Positions 33,332-41,488 are shown, counted from the stretch's first letter. The stretch is 64,000 nt of DNA from Paenibacillus mellifer (GCF_023195895.1 NZ_JALPRK010000005.1:186001-250000), one strand, 5' to 3'. Made by a program: numbers and translations. The notes: a model not told the origin generated them from the sequence alone.

Positions 33332-34354
33332 ATGCCAAGAAGAACGCGCTACAACAACATCGATAACGTAAGCACTGACAAGACGTTGAAGCAGATCAGA
33401 CAATGGCGGGAAGAACGCCGCAGAAAAAAGAAGGACTATTCCTATGTCATCCCTAATCAGCCGCCGCAGCTCGATTACTTACATCAAAACCGCGTGGAGA
33501 CCACGATGACCTGGATCGGCCACTCCACGTTTCTTATTCAGTATCAGGGACTCAATCTCGTGACGGATCCGGTATGGGCGATGCGAATGGGATTCCAGCG
33601 CCGGTTATGTGAACCGGGTGTCCCGATCGACAAATTGCCTCGGATCGACGTGATCCTGATTTCCCATTCCCATTACGATCATATGCATATGGCTTCGATC
33701 CGTCGTTTGTACGGCAGCGATACCATGATTTTGGTCCCCGTCGGACTCGGGCGAAAAATGCGCCGCAAAGGGTTCCAACGTGTGCAAGAGATGAGCTGGT
33801 GGGAGAAGGTGCGGATCGGGGAGGTTGACATCTCCTTTGTGCCGACCCAGCACTGGACGCGACGTACGCCGTTCGATACAAATACGTCCCATTGGGGCGG
33901 GTATGTCTTGGAACCGGTGCAGTCTAAGGCTGAGGAAAAGCCGCCAGTCATCTATTTTGCCGGGGACAGCGGGTATTTCCGGGGCTTCGCCGAGATCGGG
34001 AGTCGTTATGAAATTGATGTGGCGCTGCTGCCGATCGGTGCGTATGAGCCGGAATGGTTTATGACCAGCCAACATACAACTCCGGAGGAGGCGCTTCAGG
34101 CATTCGTTGATGTCAGAGGGAAACTGATGATTCCGATGCACTACGGCACGTTCAGACTGGCCGATGATACGGCTAAGGAGGCGCTTGATCGCTTAGAAGC
34201 AGACCGGAAACGGCGCGATATTTCCGAAGACAAAGTTCGGCTGCTGCATCATGGGGAGACACTGCGACTGCCTCATCTGACGCCGAAACCGACGGTCACG
34301 CCGCCGCCAGGTGCTACGGAGAGAATTGCGCAGTTGAGCGGACGAATCAAATAA
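33332..34354 (+). CDS. MBL-fold hydrolase of the NAPE-PLD/UlaG-like type
   Basis: 340 residues. After a basic 40-residue N-terminus come the family motifs MTWIGHSTFLIQYQGLNLVTDPVW, the metal site SHSHYDHMH, FVPTQHWTRR, FAGDSGYF and PMHYGTF. These match phosphodiesterase-like MBL proteins annotated as NAPE-PLD-like in bacteria; the true substrate is unknown. Two possible starts: ATG 33332 (AGGAG 11 bases upstream) or 33308. Downstream there is a weak hairpin at 34421-34450. Confidence 0.82.
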   Translation: MPRRTRYNNIDNVSTDKTLKQIRQWREERRRKKKDYSYVIPNQPPQLDYLHQNRVETTMTWIGHSTFLIQYQGLNLVTDPVWAMRMGFQRRLCEPGVPIDKLPRIDVILISHSHYDHMHMASIRRLYGSDTMILVPVGLGRKMRRKGFQRVQEMSWWEKVRIGEVDISFVPTQHWTRRTPFDTNTSHWGGYVLEPVQSKAEEKPPVIYFAGDSGYFRGFAEIGSRYEIDVALLPIGAYEPEWFMTSQHTTPEEALQAFVDVRGKLMIPMHYGTFRLADDTAKEALDRLEADRKRRDISEDKVRLLHHGETLRLPHLTPKPTVTPPPGATERIAQLSGRIK

Positions 34355-34420
34355 TAATCGCTGGCGGGAGGGTGGCTGCGCGTTCACTGTCTGTTGCTAT
34401 CTAGCGCTACCTGAAGCTGT

Positions 34421-34453
34421 GAGGTGCAATTGGATCTGTCTGGCACCCTCTTT
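34421..34453 (+). terminator. Weak terminator candidate after the MBL gene
   Basis: GAGGTGC pairs with GCACCCTC (one bulge); followed by only TTTGC. Confidence 0.35.
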
Positions 34454-34496
34454 GCATGATTATCCCGTTTGATCAGGAGGAATTGCTGTAATTAAT

Positions 34497-34547
34497 CCTT
34501 CTCGTTTGGCTGATTCAGATGGCGTTGATCAAGCCGTAGCGAGAAGG
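34497..34547. repeat. Inverted repeat at the 3' end of the transposase-like gene
   Basis: CCTTCTCG (34497-34504) and CGAGAAGG (34540-34547), perfect 8-bp arms spanning the stop codon. No T-run; possible weak terminator or relic of an element end. Confidence 0.4.
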
Positions 34548-35431
34548 GGCAGCTTCGATTGGCGTGCGATCAGCTTGTGGTAAGAGATCGCTGGAATGGC
34601 CATACACATGCATAGCAACTTCTGCAACACCGTGCCTTCTGCATCGGACCGGCGCAGCTGGCGGCGTCCGGTGTACTCGTTCAAGTACGCCTGCAGATAC
34701 TTCGGTCCCAAGGCAACATAGGTACTTTTAAGTGAATCCCACGCTTCTCTTACCACTCTACGCAAAGGTATATACAGCTTAAATGCCAGAGGGGGCGACA
34801 GAATAATCGACGTGGAAATATCCACCTGTCGATGAATAAATTTAGCGAGTTCGTGACGATGGACAATTCTATCCCCTCTCTTTTGCGAGATCAGATGGAT
34901 TTTCACTTGCTCCGGTTCGCCCGCCTCCGTTATCGTACACCCAGCCACGACTGCTAAGGCATTTGGATGAGGAAACTGATTGCACCGAAGCGGATCTCCC
35001 CCATATCGATCACAGTTCACCTTCACGTCTCCACTCAAGAGCTCGAGAGCATCGGATTCTCCGAGGGTGTGGCGGATCTTGTGCAGCATTAACCAGGCGG
35101 TCTTGTAGGTGACCTGAATCACCTGGCTTAGCCGCATTGCCGAGATCCCGTCGGGAAGTAGGAACAGTTCCAGAGCGTGGAACCATTTCAAGAGAGGCAG
35201 ATGTGTTCCTTCAAAAATCGTGTCGACCAAAGGTGACGCTTGATGCCCGCAACTTCCACACTCAAACAAGGGGATTCGCCGGGAGTTCAAGCGGGTACAT
35301 TGGGTGTAACCGCAACGCGGACAGACGAAGCCCTTTCGCCACTTCATTGCGATTAACGCCTCCATGCAAGCTTCCTCGCTGTCATAACTGCTGCTAATTG
35401 TATGTTGACCCATTCTCGCATTAACTTCCAT
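34529..35431 (-). CDS. IS1595-type transposase relative with degenerate catalytic site
   Basis: 300 residues. An N-terminal zinc ribbon (C37xxC40 ... C58xxC61) and SSYDSEEACMEALIAMKWRKGFVCPRCG are the IS1595/ISXO2 hallmark, followed by an HTH-like segment (AMRLSQVIQVTYKTAWLMLHKIRHTL). In the ISXO2 nuclease part the usual VEVDExYxGG appears as VKVNCDRYGG, and the expected second TDG site is replaced by IILSPPL, while the third region (REAWDSLKSTYVALGPKYLQAYLNEY) is kept. So the DDE triad looks lost. No convincing terminal inverted repeats are visible. A strong promoter with an embedded LexA-type box precedes it. Probably a domesticated protein. Confidence 0.75.
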   Translation of the reverse strand: MEVNARMGQHTISSSYDSEEACMEALIAMKWRKGFVCPRCGYTQCTRLNSRRIPLFECGSCGHQASPLVDTIFEGTHLPLLKWFHALELFLLPDGISAMRLSQVIQVTYKTAWLMLHKIRHTLGESDALELLSGDVKVNCDRYGGDPLRCNQFPHPNALAVVAGCTITEAGEPEQVKIHLISQKRGDRIVHRHELAKFIHRQVDISTSIILSPPLAFKLYIPLRRVVREAWDSLKSTYVALGPKYLQAYLNEYTGRRQLRRSDAEGTVLQKLLCMCMAIPAISYHKLIARQSKLPLLATA

Positions 35432-35453
35432 GTCCGTCCACCTCTAAATCCAA

Positions 35454-35467
35454 AATACGCACATTCG
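35454..35467. promoter_or_regulatory. Second, weaker LexA-like site
   Basis: Minus-strand CGAATGTGCGTATT, about 10 of 14 matches to a Bacillus SOS box of the CGAATATGCGTTCG type; lies 22 bases inside the transcript relative to the main box. Confidence 0.3.
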
Positions 35468-35481
35468 TTCCTTTTGTTTCC

Positions 35482-35510
35482 ATTATACCAAACGTATGTT
35501 CCTGTGACAA
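35482..35510 (-). promoter_or_regulatory. Promoter of the transposase-like gene
   Basis: Minus-strand TTGTCA (35505-35510), exactly 17 bp, TATAAT (35482-35487). The spacer is almost filled by the LexA-type box. Confidence 0.8.
35489..35502. promoter_or_regulatory. LexA (DinR)-type SOS box
   Basis: Minus-strand GGAACATACGTTTG matches the Bacillus SOS consensus CGAACRNRYGTTYG at 13 of 14 positions, located between -35 and -10 where LexA would block transcription. Confidence 0.65.
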
Positions 35511-35620
35511 GGAAAAAATCTCAATTAATTAGTATCCATAGCAACCCTACTGAACGAAAGGGATAATCGTGCAAAAGGGGCAAAGGGCTATGGAAGGACT
35601 GGGGGCAAGATAGTCGCCAC

Positions 35621-35818
35621 AGGTAGACGACCCAGGTAGATGGACCCGGGTAGATGACTGAGGTAGATGACTGAGGTAGATGACTGAGGTAGGTGACTGA
35701 GTGGGTAACTGAGGTGGATGACTGAGGTGGGTGATTGAGGTAGGTGACTGAGGTGGGTGACTCAGGCAAGTGACCAGGTGGGTGATCCTGGTAGATGACG
35801 CAGGCAGGTGGGCGACCC
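35621..35818. repeat. 13-bp tandem repeat (minisatellite), about 15 copies
   Basis: Imperfect head-to-tail copies of AGGTAGATGACTG; copies at 35661, 35674 and 35687 are nearly identical, with 12-, 14- and 15-bp variants toward the ends. Strong purine bias on the plus strand. 13 is not a multiple of three and stop-free reading is only on the minus strand by chance, so it is non-coding. Confidence 0.9.
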
Positions 35819-35868
35819 TGCAGAAGACGAGCTAATGGGGGTTGATTTCAGGCTTTCTGCGCTTTAGG

Positions 35869-35898
35869 TTCAATTTCACTGGTAATCTATGATATAAT
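35869..35898 (+). promoter_or_regulatory. Promoter of the ykpA-like gene
   Basis: TTCAAT (35869-35874), 18-bp spacer, extended -10 TG-A-TATAAT (to 35898). A small hairpin GACTAT/ATAGTC (35913-35929) lies in the leader. Confidence 0.6.
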
Positions 35899-35956
35899 AC
35901 GCCAGTAGTATCGACTATTTGAGATAGTCCGCACTCACTATGATAAAAGGATGGTA

Positions 35957-37591
35957 ATGCCTAACATGATCAGCACTAACGGTGTAACGCTCCGGTACGG
36001 AAAACGGGCACTTTTCGAAGACGTAAATATAAAATTCACCCCCGGTAACTGCTATGGTTTGATCGGGGCGAACGGGGCAGGTAAGTCGACGTTCCTAAAG
36101 ATTCTCTCCGGCGAAATTGAGGCGAATCAAGGCGAAGTTTTTATGACGCCGGGTGAGCGAATGGCCGTCTTGAAGCAGAACCATTATGAATACGACGAAT
36201 ATCCAGTGTTGGAAACGGTCATTATGGGCCACAGCCGGCTGTATTCGATTATGAAAGAGAAGGACGCGTTGTATGCCAAAGCGGACTTCTCCGAAGAGGA
36301 CGGCATGCGTGCCGGCGAGCTGGAAGGCGAATTCGCCGAGCTGAACGGCTGGGACGCCGAACCGGATGCGGCCGCGCTCCTGATTGGTCTTGGGATCCCG
36401 CGCGAGCTGCACGATAAGAAGATGGCCGAGCTCAGCGGCAATGAGAAAGTCCGCGTCCTGTTGGCGCAAGCGTTGTTCGGACGCCCGAACAACCTGCTGC
36501 TGGACGAACCGACGAACCACTTGGATCTTGAATCGATCCAGTGGCTTGAGAACTTCTTGATGGATTATGAAGGTACCGTCATCGTTGTATCCCATGACCG
36601 CCACTTCCTGAACAAAGTATGTACACACATTGCGGATATCGATTTCGGCAAAATCCAAATGTATGTCGGTAACTACGACTTCTGGTACGAATCCAGCCAG
36701 CTCGCATTGCAATTGCAGCGGGACGCCAACAAGAAGAAGGAAGAGAAGATTAAGGAGCTGCAGGCGTTCATTCAGCGTTTCTCTGCGAACGCTTCGAAAT
36801 CGAAGCAAGCGACTTCCCGGAAAAAGCAGCTCGATAAAATAACGCTGGATGATCTGAGACCTTCGAACCGGAAGTATCCGTTCCTTAACTTTAAAGCGGA
36901 GCGCGAGGCCGGCAAGCAGTTGCTGACGGTCGACGGGCTGACCAAAACCGTTGAAGGCGATAAGGTGCTGGATAATGTCAGCTTCGTCGTGAACAAAGGC
37001 GACAAAATCGCGTTTGTCGGACCAAACAGCCTGCCGAAAACGACGTTGTTCCAAGTCGTGATGGGCGAGCTGGAAGCGGATGGCGGAGAATACAGCTGGG
37101 GCGTTACTACGTCACAGGCTTATTTTCCAAAGGATAACTCCAGTTATTTCGATGGTGTTGATCTGAATCTGGTCGAATGGCTGCGCCAATATTCGAACGA
37201 CCAGGACGAGACGTTCCTGCGCGGCTTCCTTGGACGGATGCTATTCTCCGGTGAAGAGGCGCTGAAGAAAGCAAGCGTGTTGTCCGGGGGCGAGAAGGTC
37301 CGCTGTATGCTGGCCAAAATGATGCTGAACGGGGCCAACGTGCTGCTGTTCGACGAACCGACCAACCACCTGGACCTCGAATCGATTACAGCGCTCAACA
37401 ATGGGCTGATCGACTTCGATGGAACGATCCTGTTCACATCGCATGACCATCAGTTTATTCAAACTATCGCCAACCGTATTATTGAGATTACGCCAAACGG
37501 GATCATTGACCGCGTCATGACTTACGATGAGTACCTGGAAAGCGAAGAAATCCAAAACCTGCGGAAATCGATGTATCCGGAAGAAGTCTAA
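35957..37591 (+). CDS. ykpA: ABC-F ATPase (YkpA family)
   Basis: 544-residue soluble protein with two ATPase modules and no membrane domain: ABC-F family, ribosome-associated translation factors. First module: GANGAGKST, signature LSGNEKVRVLLAQALF, Walker B LLLDEPTNHLDL. Linker (about 245-295) is lysine-rich with SANASKSKQATSRKK. Second module: LSGGEKVRCMLAKMML and LLFDEPTNHLDLES are intact, but its Walker A is GPNSLPKTT, lacking the canonical GxGK; this degeneration is also what I recall for B. subtilis YkpA. Start chosen at 35957, 5 bases after AAAAGGA; 35951 and 35966 are alternatives. Confidence 0.93.
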   Translation: MPNMISTNGVTLRYGKRALFEDVNIKFTPGNCYGLIGANGAGKSTFLKILSGEIEANQGEVFMTPGERMAVLKQNHYEYDEYPVLETVIMGHSRLYSIMKEKDALYAKADFSEEDGMRAGELEGEFAELNGWDAEPDAAALLIGLGIPRELHDKKMAELSGNEKVRVLLAQALFGRPNNLLLDEPTNHLDLESIQWLENFLMDYEGTVIVVSHDRHFLNKVCTHIADIDFGKIQMYVGNYDFWYESSQLALQLQRDANKKKEEKIKELQAFIQRFSANASKSKQATSRKKQLDKITLDDLRPSNRKYPFLNFKAEREAGKQLLTVDGLTKTVEGDKVLDNVSFVVNKGDKIAFVGPNSLPKTTLFQVVMGELEADGGEYSWGVTTSQAYFPKDNSSYFDGVDLNLVEWLRQYSNDQDETFLRGFLGRMLFSGEEALKKASVLSGGEKVRCMLAKMMLNGANVLLFDEPTNHLDLESITALNNGLIDFDGTILFTSHDHQFIQTIANRIIEITPNGIIDRVMTYDEYLESEEIQNLRKSMYPEEV

Positions 37592-37616
37592 ACGGATCTA
37601 CGATAAGCCGAATAAT

Positions 37617-37666
37617 AAAAGCCGCGCGGACGGGTCCAAAGGGACCTGCTCCGTGCGGCTTCTTTG
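37617..37666 (+). terminator. Terminator after ykpA
   Basis: AAGCCGC/GCGGCTT outer stem, GGGTCC/GGACCT inner stem, then TCTTTG; a short T-run. Confidence 0.75.
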
Positions 37667-37680
37667 CGCTGCTTGGGTTC

Positions 37681-37869
37681 TTACGAACCACCTGTCCGGC
37701 GGCGCTGATTGTTCGGTTTCTTATTATTTTGGCTCTTGAGCGCCTTGGTTTGAAGATTGTCCTTCATCCCAGGCTTGTTTCCCGCCTGTTGCTGTTGTTT
37801 TTTCTGTTGCAGCTTTTGGCGCATTGCTTCGGCTAAATCGATTTTGCGTGGTTCTTTATCTTCCGTCAC
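37681..37869 (-). CDS. Small basic, glutamine/lysine-rich protein
   Basis: 62 residues, highly hydrophilic, with KIDLAEAMRQKLQQKKQQQQ and an arginine-rich C-terminus (NNQRRRTGGS). No fold recognised; may be nucleic-acid associated. GTG at 37869 lies 9 bases after GAGGAG; the ATG at 37878 is too close to that site. Confidence 0.55.
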   Translation of the reverse strand: MTEDKEPRKIDLAEAMRQKLQQKKQQQQAGNKPGMKDNLQTKALKSQNNKKPNNQRRRTGGS

Positions 37870-38101
37870 CGATATCATCTCCTCGTAAGTAAAAAAGGGG
37901 CTGTCCCTATTTTATACGTTTTTAAAAGCGCGTACAACGGGAATAATGATGAAGGTTGGCTTTTCCCGGAGGCAACACTGTTTCTCTAGACTTACTCGGG
38001 GTTTATTTGCTACGATGATTAAACGCTTTTCATGGAATGTCATCTTAGGTTTGCGAAAAAGTAGGTCAATGGTTTCGGGGAGAAGTCTGGAGGTGCGGGA
38101 C
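37870..38101. other. Intergenic region before the CDF gene
   Basis: No supported gene. An open frame continues upstream of the CDF start (ATG at 37946) but has no ribosome site and unusual composition. No yybP-ykoY manganese riboswitch core found. Confidence 0.4.
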
Positions 38102-38971
38102 TTGGATATTTATGACGATATACGAAAAGGGGAGCGCGGGGCTTGGGTAAGCATTGCCGCTTATTTGTTGCTGTCCGCTTTTAAATTAGTTAGCGGTTTT
38201 TATTTTGATTCCAACGCCTTATTGGCTGACGGTTTTAACAACCTCACGGATATCGTGGCTTCCGTGGCGGTGCTGATCGGTCTAAAAATCTCGCAAAAAC
38301 CGCCGGATTCGGATCATGCTTATGGCCATTTTCGTGCGGAAACGATCGCCGCGTTGGTTGCCTCTTTCATTATGGCGATGGTTGGCATTCAAGTCATTCT
38401 AGACGCAATCCGTTCGTTGGCTGCAGGTGAACATAGCCAGCCTGATGTGCTCTCGGCTGCAGTAGCTGCTGTCTGCGCATTGGCGATGGGCGGGGTCTAC
38501 GCTTACAACCGGAGATTGGCCAATCAGATCAACAACCAGGCACTGATGGCGGCTGCGAAGGATAATTTGTCGGATGCTATGGTCAGCGTAGGGGCTGCCA
38601 TCGGGATCATCGGTGCGCAATTTGGGTTGCCGTGGCTGGATGTAGTGGCTGCGATAGCGGTGGGTCTGCTCATTTGTAAGACCGCCTGGGACATCTTCCG
38701 TCAATCAACGCATAATCTAACCGACGGGTTTGATGAGAAAGAACTGGGTGACCTGCGCAGCACCATCGCGAGGACCCAAGGGGTTGAAGGCATTAGAGAC
38801 CTGAAAGCTCGCGTTCATGGTAATCATGTGCTGGTTGACGTGGTGATCGAAGTCGATCCACAACTCACGGTAATTGAGAGCCATAAAATTAGCGACCGGG
38901 TTGAGGAACGAATGAGAATCAAGCAAAACGTGATGCATGTTCATGTTCATGTTGAGCCCAAAGAGGGATAA
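38102..38971 (+). CDS. Cation diffusion facilitator (CDF) metal exporter
   Basis: 289 residues with six membrane helices and a C-terminal cytoplasmic ferredoxin-like domain ending in a His-rich tail (NVMHVHVHVEP). Metal-site motifs: LLADGFNNLTDI (Asp/Asn ligands in helix 2), HAYGHFRAE and AAAKDNLSDAMVS in helix 5. Antiporter exporting Mn, Zn or Fe; MneP/MneS (YdfM/YeaB)-type proteins of B. subtilis export manganese and share this N-terminus. The TTG at 38102 follows GGAGGTG by 6 bases and matches the family N-terminus. Confidence 0.88.
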   Translation: MDIYDDIRKGERGAWVSIAAYLLLSAFKLVSGFYFDSNALLADGFNNLTDIVASVAVLIGLKISQKPPDSDHAYGHFRAETIAALVASFIMAMVGIQVILDAIRSLAAGEHSQPDVLSAAVAAVCALAMGGVYAYNRRLANQINNQALMAAAKDNLSDAMVSVGAAIGIIGAQFGLPWLDVVAAIAVGLLICKTAWDIFRQSTHNLTDGFDEKELGDLRSTIARTQGVEGIRDLKARVHGNHVLVDVVIEVDPQLTVIESHKISDRVEERMRIKQNVMHVHVHVEPKEG

Positions 38972-39020
38972 GGAGACCCGATTGGTGCGTGGACACGAAC
39001 CGGGAGTTACATAAGGAAAC

Positions 39021-39078
39021 AAAGCCCAAATGGGCAGGCCAGGGAAACATTTACCAGGCCTGCCGTTTGGGCTTTTTT
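39021..39078 (+). terminator. Terminator after the CDF gene
   Basis: AAGCCCAAA pairs with TTTGGGCTT and GGGCAGGCC with GGCCTGCC, then six T; a very strong stem. Confidence 0.92.
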
Positions 39079-39436
39079 GGGTTAAAAACCGGGCGTTTAT
39101 CCCTAATAAATAGTCCGATTGGATAATTTGGAATTAACAGTAAAACGATCGGGGTGGTTTCAAAATCAGGTACTTTCGATACATATTAGGAGCTTTTTAT
39201 CGCCGGGATGCGTTTTCATCGGCTGGTTTCAGGTCGGAATTAATAGGCCGCTTGCCTCTATTTTAGGCGGATGGTAACTAGGGCCAATGTCTTTGAATGC
39301 GCTTTCGGACATTGTGATATTCGACCGATTTAGACTGATTTCGACAAGGGATATAATGGGGGCAAGACCAAAGAAAGGAGAACGTTAGAACGAAGGTTAA
39401 CAACTAGATTTTACATTAGGAGGCAGGACATTACTT
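39079..39436 (+). promoter_or_regulatory. 358-bp leader of the NlpC/P60 gene with promoter
   Basis: A promoter is visible at 39329-39357: TTTAGA, 17-bp spacer, TATAAT. No gene and no c-di-AMP (ydaO) riboswitch core seen in the rest of the interval. Confidence 0.5.
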
Positions 39437-40720
39437 ATGAAACGAAGCGTAGCGATCACATTGTTGAGTGCCATTCTTCTCTCTACTTATACAGCTGTTC
39501 CTCATCAGGCCGCGGCCGCCACCGCCACCGCCCAAACCATTACCAAGGGGTATATTGTTGGCGGGGTCAATTTTCGTGACCAACCTTCCCTTTCGGGCAA
39601 AGTGATCGGATTCCTTAAAGAGGGTTCTGAAGTTACAGTATTGGATCAAAACAATAGTTATTTCTATCAAGTGAAAACCGCTGACGGAACGGTTGGTTAC
39701 GTCAGCTCCAGTGATAAGTACATCCAGGTGGAAAAGGTAACTATCGCCCCACCCCAACCTTATTTAGGTTGGCCCGCTACGGTAATCTACGGCGTCAATA
39801 TGCGGAATGAAGCGTCCACGGCAGGTGATGTCATCGACATGTTGAGCAAAGGGACCCAACTGACCATTCTCGAACAAAGTAACGAATATTTCTATAAAGT
39901 AAGGACTGCGGCCGGACAAACCGGTTTCGTCAGCACCAATGAGAAGTACCTTCAGATCGATACAGTTGCCCCAACACCTTCCCAGCCAACGCTTGGTTGG
40001 CCGGCTACGGTGACGTATGGCGTGAATATGCGTGATGAGCCGTCCACCTCGGGGAATGTCCTTACGATGTTGGGTACGGGTACAGTGCTGACGATCCTCG
40101 AGCAAAGCAATGATTATTTCTATAAAGTACAGACGGCGGATGGAACAATAGGTTACGTTAGTACGAAGGACAAATATCTGGAAATTGAAGGACAAGCTGA
40201 AATACCGACACCGGTACCTACGCCTACCCCTGCTCCGGAACCCGTGCCAACGCCAGCTCCGGCACCGTCTAATGGAATTAGCCAACAGATCGAACAAGTT
40301 ATTGAGGCGGGCATGAAATACCTGGGTACGCCGTATGAATTCGGCTCAAGCCGCAGTAACACTTCAACGTTTGACTGCTCTGATTTCGTAAGACAAGCCT
40401 ATAGGGATGCGCTAGGCCTTACGCTTCCTGCGGATTCCCGCCAACAAGGGGATTACATTAAGGATAACGGCACCGCGGTTTACAGCATCGACAACTTGAA
40501 ACGTGGCGATTTGGTCTTCTTCATGAGCTATAAGGGCTCTTCGGCCAAGTCTTATGCCGGGATCGACAAACTCAGCCAGCGGATTACCCACGTGGCGATT
40601 TACCTTGGCAACGGACAACTTCTGCACACCTACTCAACGGAGTCTGGAGGAGTGATCGTCGATCAACTCGACGGCTCCTGGGTATACCGCTTCATGTATG
40701 GCGGTAGCGTCTTGAAATAA
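39437..40720 (+). CDS. Secreted SH3-NlpC/P60 peptidoglycan endopeptidase
   Basis: 427 residues. Signal peptide (residues 1-28, cleavage near AAAA), three SH3-like repeats of about 75 residues (each with G-V-N-F/M-R-D/N and Y-F-Y-x-V-x-T), a proline/threonine-rich linker at about 255-280, and a C-terminal NlpC/P60 domain with catalytic C314 (TFDCSDFV), H385 (THVAIYLG) and a third polar residue in LLHTYS. It would cut peptide stems of peptidoglycan, tethered by the SH3 domains. Start ATG after TAGGAGGCAGG. Confidence 0.93.
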   Translation: MKRSVAITLLSAILLSTYTAVPHQAAAATATAQTITKGYIVGGVNFRDQPSLSGKVIGFLKEGSEVTVLDQNNSYFYQVKTADGTVGYVSSSDKYIQVEKVTIAPPQPYLGWPATVIYGVNMRNEASTAGDVIDMLSKGTQLTILEQSNEYFYKVRTAAGQTGFVSTNEKYLQIDTVAPTPSQPTLGWPATVTYGVNMRDEPSTSGNVLTMLGTGTVLTILEQSNDYFYKVQTADGTIGYVSTKDKYLEIEGQAEIPTPVPTPTPAPEPVPTPAPAPSNGISQQIEQVIEAGMKYLGTPYEFGSSRSNTSTFDCSDFVRQAYRDALGLTLPADSRQQGDYIKDNGTAVYSIDNLKRGDLVFFMSYKGSSAKSYAGIDKLSQRITHVAIYLGNGQLLHTYSTESGGVIVDQLDGSWVYRFMYGGSVLK

Positions 40721-40732
40721 ACAAAATCCATT

Positions 40733-40780
40733 CCGCTTTGATTCGTTCTCTGTCTACAGAGGACGGGCAAAGCGGTTTTT
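40733..40780 (+). terminator. Terminator after the NlpC/P60 gene
   Basis: CCGCTTTG (40733-40740) pairs with CAAAGCGG (40768-40775), then five T. Confidence 0.85.
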
Positions 40781-40885
40781 CGTCTTGGTACAACGCCTAA
40801 AGAAACAACTGATCTTCCGCACATTTTCGTGTATAGTTAAGGAAAGACGGCTTAACGCATACGGACGGAAAGCGAGGAACGTGAT

Positions 40886-41386
40886 ATGATTTGGGAGATC
40901 AGCGTGGCGGTTGCTGCGGCGGCTTTTGTGGTGCTTGTCGTATATCTGGTCAAAACGTTGAGAGCGGCGGAGCATTCGCTCCAAACAACGACGGAAACGC
41001 TCCGAGAGGTACAAAAAACGATTGATGAGCTGGGAACCGAGGTCCGGCAAGTTGTTCGGCAAGCGAACGATTTGACCGGCGATATCCAGCATAAAATGAA
41101 GCAAATTGATCCGCTGATGGAATCGGTTAAACATGCCGGGGAGGTGCTGAGCGAAGTCACTTTAGCGACCAAGCAGGTTTCGGCTGCTTTGGCCAGCCGA
41201 ATCGCAAGCCGGCCTCGAATGGCGAAACGAAAGGCTCAAACCGAAAGCTCGGCAGTACCGGAATCCCCGGTCCAGCCGATGAAAGCCGAGGGCGGGCTGC
41301 CCGCGCAGGAGGCGAACCACAAACCCGCAGGCTGGATTAAGTGGGTGGATGTAGCCGCCGATGTCTGGCAGAAATATCGGAGTTAA
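40886..41386 (+). CDS. DUF948/YtxG-like membrane-anchored protein
   Basis: 166 residues: one N-terminal helix (6-23, VAVAAAAFVVLVVYLV), then a long amphipathic coiled-coil region (25-105, with TTETLREVQKTIDEL and QANDLTGDIQHKMKQIDPLMES) and a variable tail ending in WIKWVDVAADVWQKYRS. This architecture is that of YtxG/DUF948, general-stress proteins of Bacillales; function unknown. It precedes the sigB module, whose product controls ytxG in B. subtilis. GCGAGGAA lies upstream of the ATG. Confidence 0.8.
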   Translation: MIWEISVAVAAAAFVVLVVYLVKTLRAAEHSLQTTTETLREVQKTIDELGTEVRQVVRQANDLTGDIQHKMKQIDPLMESVKHAGEVLSEVTLATKQVSAALASRIASRPRMAKRKAQTESSAVPESPVQPMKAEGGLPAQEANHKPAGWIKWVDVAADVWQKYRS

Positions 41387-41416
41387 GACGGCGCTCGACG
41401 GCTACTCCGAGCGGCC

Positions 41417-41442
41417 GTTTCAACCTTGATTAGGCGGGGTAA
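41417..41442 (+). promoter_or_regulatory. Sigma-B-type promoter upstream of the sigB module
   Basis: GTTTCA (41417-41422; consensus GTTTAA), 14-bp spacer, GGGTAA (41437-41442; consensus GGGTAT). Five of six matches in each element with ideal spacing. Confidence 0.6.
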
Positions 41443-41464
41443 TGTACACTATTAAGTAAGAAGG

Positions 41465-41488
41465 AACGGGGAAAGCGCCCCGTTTTTT
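41465..41488 (+). terminator. Terminator-like hairpin downstream of sigma-B promoter
   Basis: AACGGGG/CCCCGTT stem and TTTT tail, about 80 bases after the ytxG stop but also only about 15 bases after the predicted sigma-B start site. Either the ytxG terminator or an attenuator. Confidence 0.7.

Noticed and set aside
34355..35560. Terminal inverted repeats of a complete insertion sequence around the transposase-like gene
   Set aside because: Only short A+T-rich TAATTAAT stretches occur on both sides and they are near-palindromic themselves; no target duplication seen.
35521..35769. Minus-strand frame rich in Ser/Thr/Pro over the minisatellite
   Set aside because: It is an artefact of the 13-bp tandem repeat; no ribosome site and the repeat length is not a multiple of three.
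37870..38101. yybP-ykoY manganese riboswitch before the CDF gene
   Set aside because: The conserved core was not seen in the leader.
39079..39436. Cyclic-di-AMP (ydaO) riboswitch before the NlpC/P60 gene
   Set aside because: The context is suggestive, but the conserved ydaO core blocks could not be found.
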